Below are positions 54,326 to 63,212 of a stretch of DNA of 63,299 nucleotides, in pieces. Position 1 is the stretch's first letter, and each line of letters begins with the position of its first letter. Both the position numbers and the translations under genes were made by a program. Source of the stretch: Bacteroidaceae bacterium (lineage in GTDB: Bacteria; Bacteroidota; Bacteroidia; Bacteroidales; Bacteroidaceae); the NCBI GenBank assembly GCA_017935785.1, contig JAGBGU010000056.1, positions 1 through 63,299 on the forward strand. Reading direction: 5' to 3'. The notes beneath the pieces are model-generated. The model was given only the letters and a program-made list of their open reading frames with translations. It made no database searches and was not told the DNA's origin.

Positions 54326-54355
54326 CACTAAACTCTAAACACTAAACACTAAACC
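54326..54355 (-). repeat. Heptamer array, GTTTAGN type, 4 units, 3' of fcl
   Basis: Four units of GTTTAG(T/A) read on the minus strand, beginning 6 bp after the fcl stop. Each unit carries TAG. More diverged copies continue to about 54290. Array sense agrees with fcl transcription. Confidence 0.8.
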
Positions 54356-54361
54356 AAAAAC

Positions 54362-55303
54362 CTACCTCTCCGCTCTCATCGGATTATGCAGGAAATCCTC
54401 GTAAGCCAGGCGGATGCCTTCGTCCAGTTCCACTTTCGCTTCCCATCCCAGCGCCTTCGCCTTGCTCACGTCAAGCAGTTTGCGTGGTGTTCCGTTGGGG
54501 CGTGTAATGTCCCACATTATCTTTCCCTCGTAACCCACAATGTGTGCCACCTTCTCCGTCAGTTCCCTAATGGTGAGTTCCTTACCCGAACCGGCGTTCA
54601 CTGTCTCGTTACCGCTATAGTGGTTCATCAGGAAAACGCACAGGTTGGCCAGATCATCCACATACAAAAACTCCCTGAGCGGACTGCCGTCGCCCCAACA
54701 GGTCACAGACTCCAGTCCTGCTTCCTTCGCTTCGTGGAAACGGCGTATCAGGGCCGGCAGTACATGGCTGTGCTCGGGGTGGTAGTTATCATTCGGACCA
54801 TACAGGTTAGTGGGCATCACGCTGATGAAGTCCGTTCCGTACTGCCGGTTCAGATACTCGCAATATTTCAAGCCGGATATCTTGGCCAACGCATACGCCT
54901 CATTGGTGGGTTCAAGCGCCGAAGTCAGCAGGCAGCTCTCCGGCATGGGCTGGGGGGCAAACTTGGGATAGATGCACGATGAGCCAAGAAACTCCAACTT
55001 CCGGCATCCGTTCTTCCATGCCGAATGTATCACGTTCATCTCCAGCATCATGTTCTCATACATAAAATCCGCCAGTGCGCTCTGGTTGGCAATGATACCG
55101 CCCACCTTGGCGGCGGCCAGGAACACGTATTCCGGTTTCTCTTCCTCAAAAAAGCTCTCCACTTCCTCCTGACGCAGCAAATCAAGTTCCCTATGTGTAC
55201 GGGTAATGATGTTCGTATACCCCTGACGTTGCAGTTCCCTGACTATGGCAGAACCTACCATCCCACGGTGGCCTGCCACGTATATTTTTGAATTCTTTTC
55301 CAT
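54362..55303 (-). CDS. fcl: GDP-L-fucose synthase
   Basis: 313 aa. A short-chain dehydrogenase: [14 protein letters not shown] binds NADPH and YALAKISG carries the catalytic Tyr-Lys; SSCIYP is the Ser block. It makes GDP-L-fucose from the keto sugar produced by Gmd. Separated from gmd by a small four-helix gene and two heptamer arrays. Confidence 0.93.
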   Translation of the reverse strand: MEKNSKIYVAGHRGMVGSAIVRELQRQGYTNIITRTHRELDLLRQEEVESFFEEEKPEYVFLAAAKVGGIIANQSALADFMYENMMLEMNVIHSAWKNGCRKLEFLGSSCIYPKFAPQPMPESCLLTSALEPTNEAYALAKISGLKYCEYLNRQYGTDFISVMPTNLYGPNDNYHPEHSHVLPALIRRFHEAKEAGLESVTCWGDGSPLREFLYVDDLANLCVFLMNHYSGNETVNAGSGKELTIRELTEKVAHIVGYEGKIMWDITRPNGTPRKLLDVSKAKALGWEAKVELDEGIRLAYEDFLHNPMRAER

Positions 55304-55316
55304 GTCTGTTGTATTT

Positions 55317-55358
55317 GTTTAGAGTTTAATGTTTAGAGTTTAGAGTTTAGAGTTTAGG
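55317..55358 (-). repeat. Heptamer array, 6 units, containing the four-helix gene stop
   Basis: Six units of GTTTAGA type on the plus strand (TCTAAAC on the minus). Read in the sense of the four-helix gene each heptamer carries TAA, and the gene's own stop is one of them. It fills the gap to fcl. Confidence 0.85.
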
Positions 55359-55733
55359 GGTTTTGTTGGGGGAGAGGATTGCGCTCCTTAATCCGGCGAT
55401 CAATCTGGCTTCGGTATGTATAATTCCTTCCAAACATTTATATCCTTCTGAATCAATATATCCCAGATCTGTCGCAATATCAATCTGACAATATACTTCC
55501 ATCAGCGAAGCGTATGCAATTTCCAAAAAATGTGACTTTTCCTTATCAGAAATACGATTCATCCCTTCTACTATATTTGAAGGGACTGATATCACTGCCC
55601 TACGCATTTGATCAGCAAGTACATATCTTTCCTCCGATGGCAATGACCTTGTCACGCCATAGACAGCCTTTACCAATTCTTTTGCTTTTATGTAAGCATT
55701 CAAGTCTTTAAAAGAATACGCCTTCGCCCCCAT
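55347..55733 (-). CDS. Four-helix-bundle protein (S23/IVP family)
   Basis: 128 aa from the MGAKAYSFKDL start. Blocks FKDLNAYIKAKELV, LADQMRRAVISVPSNIVEG and SLMEVYCQIDIA identify the four-helix S23-like family first found inside 23S rRNA insertions and common in capsule loci. Function unknown. The stop codon and last residues (TPKL) come from the heptamer array, and the region just upstream of the start is another array. Confidence 0.88.
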   Translation of the reverse strand: MGAKAYSFKDLNAYIKAKELVKAVYGVTRSLPSEERYVLADQMRRAVISVPSNIVEGMNRISDKEKSHFLEIAYASLMEVYCQIDIATDLGYIDSEGYKCLEGIIHTEARLIAGLRSAILSPNKTPKL

Positions 55734-55735
55734 CT

Positions 55736-55777
55736 CACTAAACACTAAACTCTAAACTCTAAACTCTAAACACTAAA
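55736..55777 (-). repeat. Heptamer array, 6 units, 3' of gmd
   Basis: Six units of GTTTAG(A/T)G type on the minus strand, beginning 7 bp after the gmd stop; each carries TAG in the sense of gmd. It also forms the leader of the four-helix gene. Confidence 0.85.
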
Positions 55778-55784
55778 CCAATCC

Positions 55785-56900
55785 CTATTTAACGATACCC
55801 TTCTCCAGATACTCCGCCAAATTGGTCCTCACTTTGGCAGCGGCTCCTTCTGAAGCCACCTTGGCCATGTCATGCTCCACCATTATCTTCACCAGCTGTT
55901 CAAACGATGTCCTGTTCGGATCCCAGCCCAGCTTTGCCTTCGCTTTAGTGGGGTCGCCCCACAGGTTCACCACGTCAGTCGGACGGTAGAAGTCCTCGCT
56001 CACGGCCACTAGCGTCTTGCCAATCAGGGATTCCGGGGCGCTGCCATGTACAGCCACGCAGATACCTTTCTCTTCCAGGCCTTCACCCTCAAACTTCAGC
56101 TCTATGCCGGCATGTTTGAAGGCATAGTCCGTAAACTCACGAACGGAGTGTTGCACGCCTGTAGCTATCACAAAATCCTCGGGCTTTTCATTCTGCAGGA
56201 TTAGCCACATACATTCCACATAGTCCTTGGCATAGCCCCAGTCACGCAGTGAATCCATATTGCCAAGATACAGGCAGTCCTGCATGCCCTGCGCAATACG
56301 GGCGGCAGCCAGTGTTATCTTGCGGGTAACAAAGGTTTCCCCGCGCCGTTCGCTCTCGTGGTTGAAAAGGATGCCCGAGCAGCAGAACATGCCGTATGCC
56401 TCACGGTATTCCTTCACAATCCAGAACCCGTACAACTTGGCCACCGCATAGGGACTGTAAGGATGGAAAGGCGTATACTCGTTCTGGGGCACCTGCTCCA
56501 CCTTGCCATAAAGTTCCGAAGTGGATGCCTGGTAGATGCGGCAAGTCTTTTCCAGCCCACAGGCACGTACAGCCTCCAGCACACGTAACACACCCGTAGC
56601 GTCCACATCGGCGGTAAACTCGGGAGAGTCAAAACTTACTTGCACATGGCTCTGCGCTGCCAGATTGTATATCTCGTCCGGACGTACCATACCCACCACC
56701 TTTACCAGTGACATGGAATCACCCAAATCGCCGTAATGGAGGTGGAAATTGGGACGGCCCTCAAGATGGGCGATGCGCTCGCGGTAGTCCACAGAGGAAC
56801 GGCGGATTATGCCATGAACCTCATAGCCTTTCCCCAGAAGGAACTCGCTCAGATAGCTTCCGTCCTGGCCGGTTACACCGGTAATCAATGCTTTCTTCAT
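55785..56900 (-). CDS. gmd: GDP-mannose 4,6-dehydratase
   Basis: 371 aa. NADP-binding [15 protein letters not shown], the GIIRRSS block, and the Tyr-Lys pair in YAVAKLYG. It converts GDP-mannose to the 4-keto-6-deoxy sugar used by Fcl. Full length. Flanked by heptamer arrays on both sides. Confidence 0.94.
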   Translation of the reverse strand: MKKALITGVTGQDGSYLSEFLLGKGYEVHGIIRRSSVDYRERIAHLEGRPNFHLHYGDLGDSMSLVKVVGMVRPDEIYNLAAQSHVQVSFDSPEFTADVDATGVLRVLEAVRACGLEKTCRIYQASTSELYGKVEQVPQNEYTPFHPYSPYAVAKLYGFWIVKEYREAYGMFCCSGILFNHESERRGETFVTRKITLAAARIAQGMQDCLYLGNMDSLRDWGYAKDYVECMWLILQNEKPEDFVIATGVQHSVREFTDYAFKHAGIELKFEGEGLEEKGICVAVHGSAPESLIGKTLVAVSEDFYRPTDVVNLWGDPTKAKAKLGWDPNRTSFEQLVKIMVEHDMAKVASEGAAAKVRTNLAEYLEKGIVK

Positions 56901-56940
56901 TTCGTATTTTATATATTTTATTCTTTAAATGCTACTAAAA

Positions 56941-57008
56941 TCTAAACTCTAAACAAGGCCTGTTATCCGTTGCCAAGACGAAACCTCACTAAACTCTAAA
57001 CCCTAAAC
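56941..57008 (-). repeat. Heptamer array, interrupted, 3' of the GT4 gene
   Basis: Three units at 56987-57008 and about two at 56941-56954, separated by an AAGGCCTGTTATCCGTTG stretch that recurs in diverged form near 54301. The first unit starts 10 bp after the GT4 stop; each carries TAG in that sense. Confidence 0.75.
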
Positions 57009-57018
57009 AAAAACTGCC

Positions 57019-58251
57019 CTATGCCTTTTCAAACGATTTTATCACATCCACGTATTTCTGTGTACCCACGGCACGTGTCAGGTTCTTGAGGATAAACTCA
57101 CGTCCATTGCGTCCCAATTGTTCGCAATGTTCCCTGTCATGATAGAGATCGAGGATAGCCTGCTTGAACGTCTCCTTGTCACCAGCCTTAGTGAAAATAC
57201 CGCATTGGTTTTCACTGACTATCGTTTTCAATTCGTTTTCGTCAAAATTGGCCAGTACTGGACGCGAGGCAGAAAGTATGCTCCATGTCTTGCTCGGCAC
57301 AGAGTTCTCGCCCACCCCTGGCTTGGAGATGACAAGCCCCGCATCGCCCAAACTGAACACGTGTGATATATCCTCATAGGGTTGGAAGGGAAGTAACGTT
57401 ACATTGCCGATATTCTTCTCCGCAATGATTTCTTCCACTCGCTTTTTATAGGCACCTTCCCCGATGAGCACAAACTGTATATTGGGGTCCTCTTCCAGTT
57501 CCTTGGCCACCTCGAGCAGCATATCCATGTTCTGTGTCAGGCCGATGTTGCCACTATAGGTAACGTAGAACTTCTTGCGGTCGAGGCCGTACATGTCGAA
57601 CAGTTTATTCTCCTCACGAGGCACATGCTTCACAGCCTCCTCGTCTACCCAGTTATATACCACCACGATTTTTTCCTCGGGCACCCCCTTCTCCATAATG
57701 TTCCGCTTGAAGTCCTCAGAGATGACGATGATCTTGTCGGCATTGCGATAGGTGAAGTTCTCAATCACGCGCCCAATCTTCCATAACAAACCGTCCTTCT
57801 TTGCCAGCCCAGTACCAGCCAACGAGTCGGGAAAGATATCTTGAAGGTTATACACGAAGGGCACCTTCTTGATTTTCTTCAGCAATCCGCCCAACACACC
57901 TTGTATAGGTGGCGTACTTGCCAGGTAAATAAGGTCTATATCCTTGGCGCGAAGTCCTTTCCAGAACTGGGCACACCAACAGAAGACATAGCGCAAAGCA
58001 CGTAGGATAGGATTCTTACCCTCTCCATACATCAAAAAGCGATGAATCTCCAATTTGCCATCGTGCCAATGTTCCATCCTTCGTTTTTTATACTCTTCGC
58101 GCACCTCTTTTGATATACCACGCGTAGGCATCGGAGCATATAGTTCCAATATAGCTCCCGACTCACACATTGCTTGGCGTATATTGTCGCCTAGATATGA
58201 ACTAGCAGCCTGCTCTGGATAAAAATATGCAGGCAATAATAGGATTTTCAT
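57019..58251 (-). CDS. GT4-family glycosyltransferase (WcaI-like)
   Basis: 410 aa from the MKILLLPAYFYPEQ start, which shares its first base with the stop of the gene before. GT4 features: the PEQAAS acceptor loop at the N-terminus, donor-site blocks YSGNIGLTQNMDMLL and SKPGVGENSVPSK. It adds a sugar, possibly fucose given the neighbours, to a lipid-linked glycan at the inner membrane face. AT-richer than the housekeeping genes. Confidence 0.88.
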   Translation of the reverse strand: MKILLLPAYFYPEQAASSYLGDNIRQAMCESGAILELYAPMPTRGISKEVREEYKKRRMEHWHDGKLEIHRFLMYGEGKNPILRALRYVFCWCAQFWKGLRAKDIDLIYLASTPPIQGVLGGLLKKIKKVPFVYNLQDIFPDSLAGTGLAKKDGLLWKIGRVIENFTYRNADKIIVISEDFKRNIMEKGVPEEKIVVVYNWVDEEAVKHVPREENKLFDMYGLDRKKFYVTYSGNIGLTQNMDMLLEVAKELEEDPNIQFVLIGEGAYKKRVEEIIAEKNIGNVTLLPFQPYEDISHVFSLGDAGLVISKPGVGENSVPSKTWSILSASRPVLANFDENELKTIVSENQCGIFTKAGDKETFKQAILDLYHDREHCEQLGRNGREFILKNLTRAVGTQKYVDVIKSFEKA

Positions 58252-58913
58252 TATTCTGCCATTCTTAAGAAACGAGCTGGATTGCCAGTCCAAATTTCCT
58301 CATTACCTACATTTTTTGTCAAAACTGCTCCCATTCCTACTGTTGCAAAATCACCGATAGTAAGATGTTCACGGATTGTTGCATTTAGCCCCACATGCAC
58401 ACCTCTTCCTATATTCAAGAATGAGCCGACACAAGCATGACTTGAAATATGACAATAATCACCTATGACATCATCATGCCCTATGTTAGCAGAGTTCAAT
58501 ACCAGACAACACTTGCCAAGTTTGGTATTGGACGACATCGTAACCAAAGGCATAATCACACAACCCGGAGATAACTGAACATTCGGGGCCACATAAGCAG
58601 TCGGATGAACAAACGTAGCCAATCGATCTTCCGGTATATGTAAATCCTCCACCATTTGGATACGTTGCTTATTACCATCAATTCTCAAAATCGCATTGAT
58701 GAAATAATACCCTTCATCCAAAAATTTTTTAAAATCCTTTTTAATGCTTCCAACGACCTCGAAAGAGTCTATGATAGTCCCTACAGGATTACCATCATTA
58801 AGCAAGCCACAACAGACATACTCATCATAGCCTCTGCGATTGGCATCCAACATAGCGTTAGCAATTATTGTAGCATTGCCTTCGCCACCTAAGATTAAGA
58901 CCTTCTTACTCAT
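58251..58913 (-). CDS. NeuD/PglD-type sugar O- or N-acetyltransferase
   Basis: 220 aa from MSKKVLILGGEG. An N-terminal Rossmann-like part binds the sugar nucleotide; from about residue 95 a left-handed beta-helix (hexapeptide repeats: LGKCCLVLNSANIGHDDVIG, HVGLNATI) binds acetyl-CoA. PglD relatives acetylate a 4-amino sugar. Beside a DegT aminotransferase and an initiating transferase this fits a diacetylated-amino-sugar pathway. Confidence 0.85.
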   Translation of the reverse strand: MSKKVLILGGEGNATIIANAMLDANRRGYDEYVCCGLLNDGNPVGTIIDSFEVVGSIKKDFKKFLDEGYYFINAILRIDGNKQRIQMVEDLHIPEDRLATFVHPTAYVAPNVQLSPGCVIMPLVTMSSNTKLGKCCLVLNSANIGHDDVIGDYCHISSHACVGSFLNIGRGVHVGLNATIREHLTIGDFATVGMGAVLTKNVGNEEIWTGNPARFLRMAE

Positions 58914-58924
58914 AATGACATCGT

Positions 58925-60106
58925 TTATCCGATAGTTATTTGTATTTTCTCCTTTGTTCTCTCGCACACCTCTATAGCATCGGAAGCGCTATCGCACTGT
59001 GCTATCACAAAGCCGCAACGATCAAGGCTACTATGGATTCCCGTCACCTCATCACCCACGTTCTTAGTGAATGATATCTCCTGCACACCATCGATAGCCA
59101 ATGCCTCTTCAACGCCCTCGATAGCAGTAATGATGCCATTGGGTGCATCGAAGAAACGGATAGCGCTACCCTTCCGTAGTGTCGGGGTAATATCGGGATT
59201 CAATCCCAATGATACGTCAATCGTAGCCTTAATCATATCAACACCTGTAGACAAAGGCACCAGATGAGTAGTGATACAGTCACCACCCATACGTGCACCC
59301 AGTTCTACCATCTTGGGGCCAGTAGGTGTCAATTTGATTTCCACATGCGAGGGGCCACAGTTGATGCCCACACTCTTCACTGCTCGGCAAGCCAAGTCCT
59401 TGATTCTCTCCACATCCTCAGCTGGAAGCATCGAAGGTTGGTTATGCCCCATCTCCACGAAATAAGGAGCACCCGTGGTCAACTTATCGGTCACCTGCAA
59501 CACGTGAGGCTCTCCATCGACCACCATCACCTCCACACTGACCTCTGGACCAGTCATATACTCTTCGAGTATCACCAACCCGCCACGCGACTGACTCACG
59601 CTGTATTGGTAAGCCTCAAGCAATTCCTCAACCGATTCTACCAACATCACTCCACGGCTACCGGCATTGTCTGTTGGCTTCAGGATGCAAGGATAACTCA
59701 ATTGTGGCAACAACGCATTGAGTTTTGATACATTCTCAATGATATAGAACCAGGGCGACTCTACGCCATGCTCCTTAAAAGCCTTTATCATCTCTCCTTT
59801 ATCGGTAGACTTGACGGCCGTATCCATAGAGATCCCCGGTAAACCAAGTCGTAAGGTAGCTGCCGCAATCGAGCGCATCGGCATATCAGTAGCCAAGGTC
59901 ATGATGCCATCGGGCTTAAACTCTTCGGCAACCTTACAGATTGCCTCAATGTCGATGGTGCTGGCATTATAAAACTCATCAGCATAAGGAATACCCACTG
60001 CATTCGGATTAAAATCCGCCACGGCCACATAATGTCCCAGTTCCTTAGCTTTTTTGATGGCAGGTAACTGTAGGATTGAAGCTCCTATTATCAATAATCT
60101 TTTCAT
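58925..60106 (-). CDS. ATP-grasp ligase of the glycan locus
   Basis: 393 aa. CarB-like ATP-grasp: start LLIIGASILQLPAI, lysine in CILKPTDNAGSRGV, acidic metal site in VELGARMGGDCI. Such ligases join a carboxylate and an amine using ATP. It overlaps no neighbour but is spaced 1 bp from the sugar transferase and 11 bp from NeuD-type. It may attach an amino acid or other acid to the amino sugar. Substrates unknown. Confidence 0.85.
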   Translation of the reverse strand: MKRLLIIGASILQLPAIKKAKELGHYVAVADFNPNAVGIPYADEFYNASTIDIEAICKVAEEFKPDGIMTLATDMPMRSIAAATLRLGLPGISMDTAVKSTDKGEMIKAFKEHGVESPWFYIIENVSKLNALLPQLSYPCILKPTDNAGSRGVMLVESVEELLEAYQYSVSQSRGGLVILEEYMTGPEVSVEVMVVDGEPHVLQVTDKLTTGAPYFVEMGHNQPSMLPAEDVERIKDLACRAVKSVGINCGPSHVEIKLTPTGPKMVELGARMGGDCITTHLVPLSTGVDMIKATIDVSLGLNPDITPTLRKGSAIRFFDAPNGIITAIEGVEEALAIDGVQEISFTKNVGDEVTGIHSSLDRCGFVIAQCDSASDAIEVCERTKEKIQITIG

Positions 60107-60107
60107 A

Positions 60108-60719
60108 CTATTTTTTATAGCTCTGTTCAGTATTGATATTCTTACGCGCTATCACAGAATAAAATGTCTGGAATATAATCTTCACATCCATCCAAAGACT
60201 TACATTCTCTGCATAATATCCGTCCCACTTAAACTTTTCCTCATTAGTAATAGAGTTACGGAAATAAGCTTGTGCATATCCTGTAACACCAGGTTTTACC
60301 AAGAAACTTTTCTTCATAAATTCAGGCAATCCATTGGGATATTTCTCAGGGCAATACAATTTAGGTCGAGGACCGATGAAACTGATATCACCCTTCAAGA
60401 TATTAAGAAACTGAGGGAACTCATCCAATGAGGTTTTACGCATGAAACGCCCTATAGGCGTCACGCGAGTGTCATTGTCACTGTTAAATGTGGAACCATC
60501 TGCATTTCGAATATCAGGAGCATTCACATACATCGAACGAAGTTTAAACATCTTGAATGGCTTATAATCCTTTCCTGCACGATTGGCATTGTAAAAGACC
60601 GGGCCTTTATCGGTAAAATAAATTATCGGCCCCAACACGATAATTATCAATAAGACAAAAGGCAGGGCAACCAACCCAATGCAAATATCGATTAGCCGTT
60701 TGAAGACATGTTTATACAT
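60108..60719 (-). CDS. Initiating sugar transferase (PglC/WcaJ type)
   Basis: 203 aa. One N-terminal membrane helix, then the bacterial sugar-transferase block: FKMFKLRSM, TSLDEFPQFLNILKGD, SFIGPRP, and VKPGVTGYAQ. It moves a sugar phosphate from UDP-sugar to undecaprenyl phosphate, starting the glycan. The short length is of the PglC class, which lacks extra helices. Confidence 0.93.
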   Translation of the reverse strand: MYKHVFKRLIDICIGLVALPFVLLIIIVLGPIIYFTDKGPVFYNANRAGKDYKPFKMFKLRSMYVNAPDIRNADGSTFNSDNDTRVTPIGRFMRKTSLDEFPQFLNILKGDISFIGPRPKLYCPEKYPNGLPEFMKKSFLVKPGVTGYAQAYFRNSITNEEKFKWDGYYAENVSLWMDVKIIFQTFYSVIARKNINTEQSYKK

Positions 60720-60743
60720 AGTTTATCATTTTGGCGCTTACAG

Positions 60744-61943
60744 TTAACCGTTATTTATTATCTCCACAAAGTTCTCAATCACATAATCCACCTGTTCGTC
60801 CGTCATGCAGGTATTGAGCGGCAGCGTCACCTCATTCCGATACTGATTATAGGCATTCGGATAATCTTCTATTCCAAAACCAAGATTTTTGTATGCCGTC
60901 ATCATCGGCAGCGGTTTGTAATGGACGTTGCAAGCGATCTCACGCCGTGCCATCTCAATGATAACCTCGTTACGATACTCCACATCCTTGCCCAGCAGAC
61001 GCACAAAGTAGAGGTGACCGCTCGAAGCGTGGTCATCGCCGTAGTGGTCGAGCACCTCCACGTTCAAGTCCTTCAGCGCTGCATTGTAACGCTCAATAAT
61101 TTGGCGGCGACGAGCCAACATCTGCGGATAACGTTCAAACTGTTTCAATCCGATAGCCGCCATGATATCCGTCATATTACACTTATATGCGGGTGACACG
61201 ATGTCGTACTCCCAAGCACCTAACTGTGTCTTGGCCAGTGCATCCTTGTTCTGCCCGTGCAATGAGAGCAGTTGAAACTGCTTGTACACCCACTCATTGT
61301 CTACGCCCTCAATGTTACGCCATGTTACGGCACCACCCTCAGCAGTAGTCAGGTTTTTCACAGCGTGGAACGAGAAACTGGTGAAGTCGGCAATCTCGCC
61401 ACACATCTTGTCCTTGCGCTGAGCGCCGAAAGCATGAGCAGCATCGGCCAACACCAGGACACGCCCCAAGGCCTTCTGCAAATCATTGGAAGGATGGAAC
61501 AGGTGACGTTTGCTCTCCACTGCGGCGAACACCTTGTCATAATCACACACAATCCCAGCCAGATCTACCGGTATTACGGCCTTGGTACGTTCGGTGATGG
61601 CATCAGCCAATTTATCATAGTCCATTTCAAACGAACCGGGAGCTGTATCCACCATTACCACTTTGGCACCCACATGACAGGTCACACTAGCAGTAGCGGT
61701 ATAGGTATAGGCACAGGTAATCACCTCATCACCCGGCCCTATGCCGAACAGGCGTAACACCTGTTCCATACAAGCCGTTGCCGAGTTGAGGCACACCGCT
61801 TTCTCGGTATGGCAATACGCTGCAATCTGACGTTCAAACTCTTTGGTACGGGGTCCCGTAGTTATCCATCCTGAGCGGATGGCATCCGCAACTTCATTGA
61901 CCTCCAACTCACTCATATCTGGGGGAGAAAATGGAACTTTCAT
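60744..61943 (-). CDS. DegT/DnrJ/EryC1 sugar aminotransferase
   Basis: 399 aa. The PLP lysine is in FSFHAVKNLTTAEGG, with LADAAHAFGA for the cofactor and SGWITTGPRT at the start. PglE relatives aminate UDP-4-keto-6-deoxy sugars. It heads the glycan operon. The dehydratase (PglF-type) that would make its substrate is not in the window. Confidence 0.9.
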   Translation of the reverse strand: MKVPFSPPDMSELEVNEVADAIRSGWITTGPRTKEFERQIAAYCHTEKAVCLNSATACMEQVLRLFGIGPGDEVITCAYTYTATASVTCHVGAKVVMVDTAPGSFEMDYDKLADAITERTKAVIPVDLAGIVCDYDKVFAAVESKRHLFHPSNDLQKALGRVLVLADAAHAFGAQRKDKMCGEIADFTSFSFHAVKNLTTAEGGAVTWRNIEGVDNEWVYKQFQLLSLHGQNKDALAKTQLGAWEYDIVSPAYKCNMTDIMAAIGLKQFERYPQMLARRRQIIERYNAALKDLNVEVLDHYGDDHASSGHLYFVRLLGKDVEYRNEVIIEMARREIACNVHYKPLPMMTAYKNLGFGIEDYPNAYNQYRNEVTLPLNTCMTDEQVDYVIENFVEIINNG

Positions 61944-62003
61944 TTTTTATATTTGTTTTATTTTTTGTTTTTCTTATAATACCAAAAGGACATTCTGCTT
62001 CCA

Positions 62004-62975
62004 TCACAATTTCTCTATCTCATCCACGCTCAGTCCCGTCACTTGGGCAATGGTACCTACTGGTATCCCTGCTTTTTTGAAACCTTGTGCCAAAGTATAT
62101 TTTTCTTGTTCACGCCCCTTGGCAAGACCCTCGGCTCTTCCCTCGGCAAGTCCCTCCGCACGACCCTCTACAAGTCCTTCCGCACGACCCTCTACAAGTC
62201 CTTCTGCACGGCCTTCTGCACGGCCCTCAGCACGGCCCTCCAGATGTCCCTCGCCACGGGCTGTAGCGATATTGTCTCTCAGGATTACGATATTGTCCAC
62301 ATTGCGGTAATAAGCATTCAGTTCTTCCTTGCTCAGTGATGCCAGCTTCAGATGTTCCCGGGCTTCGGACAAACCTGGAGCATCCGCATCTTCAGGGATT
62401 TCACCGGTATTCAGGAAGTAAATCCACTGTTCAAGAGGCACCTTAGACCATTTGTTGAAATCATTCACACGCAGAATGTAATATTCGGGATACAACTGGC
62501 TTACTGTTTCTGCCTGAAACTTTTCCTGCTGGAAAGGCGAAAGGTTTAGCAAATCGTTATGGTGAAGTCCCCTGAACTCCGTTGTACCATGATACACATA
62601 ATCCGTACCCGAGCCTAAGGCGAAATACACGATATTGATGCTGTAGACTTTGCGGATATTCTCGTATCCCTGACCACGGCGGATATACTCCGTAACCAGT
62701 TTGGAAACGCCGAACAGCATACGCTGGAAATAGGCAAATTCCGTATTGTTCTGAATTTCAAACAGCAAAAGTCGGCCGTTCGAATCTTCTGCCAGAATAT
62801 CCACACGATTATATTTGTCATACTCTTCTTCCTGGTTGCTTTCGCTTTCGAGCAACTTGCATATCGTTATCTTCTCGTTCAGCAACGTGGTAAGCAACCC
62901 TTCCAGAACTGCATAGTTGGCCTTGTCACGAAGGAGCCGTTTCATGGCCCAGTCAAATCTTACATAACCCTCCAT
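62004..62975 (-). CDS. Rpn/PD-(D/E)XK recombination-promoting nuclease
   Basis: 323 aa. Residues about 45-85 (YNRVDILAED, LLLFEIQNNTEF) give the PD-(D/E)xK pattern with the ExQ ending of the Rpn/transposase_31 family. The C-terminal part (about 245-290) is a run of twelve EGRA/EGLV-type tetrapeptides. Rpn proteins nick DNA and promote RecA-independent recombination. Promoter at 62999-63030. It is separate from the glycan operon. Confidence 0.88.
   Translation of the reverse strand: MEGYVRFDWAMKRLLRDKANYAVLEGLLTTLLNEKITICKLLESESNQEEEYDKYNRVDILAEDSNGRLLLFEIQNNTEFAYFQRMLFGVSKLVTEYIRRGQGYENIRKVYSINIVYFALGSGTDYVYHGTTEFRGLHHNDLLNLSPFQQEKFQAETVSQLYPEYYILRVNDFNKWSKVPLEQWIYFLNTGEIPEDADAPGLSEAREHLKLASLSKEELNAYYRNVDNIVILRDNIATARGEGHLEGRAEGRAEGRAEGLVEGRAEGLVEGRAEGLAEGRAEGLAKGREQEKYTLAQGFKKAGIPVGTIAQVTGLSVDEIEKL
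62109..62252 (-). repeat. Twelve 12-bp repeats in the rpn gene
   Basis: In-frame repeats encode tetrapeptides EGRA, EGLV, EGLA and variants (EGHL at the start, KGRE at the end). Copy number can change without a frameshift. Such tails are usual in this family. Confidence 0.9.
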
Positions 62976-62998
62976 AATGGCATTTTTTATTTACACTG

Positions 62999-63030
62999 CA
63001 AAGTTAGTGAAAATCAGCGGGATTTCCAAA
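62999..63030 (-). promoter_or_regulatory. Bacteroidetes promoter of the rpn gene
   Basis: On the minus strand TTTG (complement of 63027-63030), 20 bp, then TAACTTTG (complement of 62999-63006). Transcription would start near 62992, 17 nt before the ATG. Confidence 0.65.
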
Positions 63031-63071
63031 TATATCCCTGTTTTTTTAGCCTTGTATGCTGGCGGTGCAAC

Positions 63072-63106
63072 ACATACTGTTGCAAAGGCTGACGAATACC
63101 GTTGCG
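63072..63106 (+). repeat. Dispersed 35-bp repeat, copy 2
   Basis: Matches the minus strand of 37313-37347 at 30 of 35 positions. A perfect 12-bp palindrome GCACTATAGTGC follows at about 63116-63127. No gene is supported between 62976 and the right edge; this 324-bp stretch is a repeat-rich tail. Confidence 0.6.
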
Positions 63107-63158
63107 ACGCCGCTTGCACTATAGTGCGGAGGGCATTGCAATATAGTCGGAATAACAC

Positions 63159-63188
63159 AAGTATTGAATTGGCTGCTCCAAAATGAGT
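63159..63188 (+). repeat. Dispersed 30-bp repeat, copy 2
   Basis: Same orientation as copy 1 (47092-47121), 28 of 30 positions identical, core TTGGCTGCTCCAAAATGAG. Confidence 0.6.
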
Positions 63189-63212
63189 TAATAATAACAA
63201 GTAGCGCCAAAT

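Noticed and set aside
55347..55733. Four-helix gene as part of a 23S rRNA insertion
   Set aside because: No rRNA sequence surrounds it; such genes are common in capsule loci.
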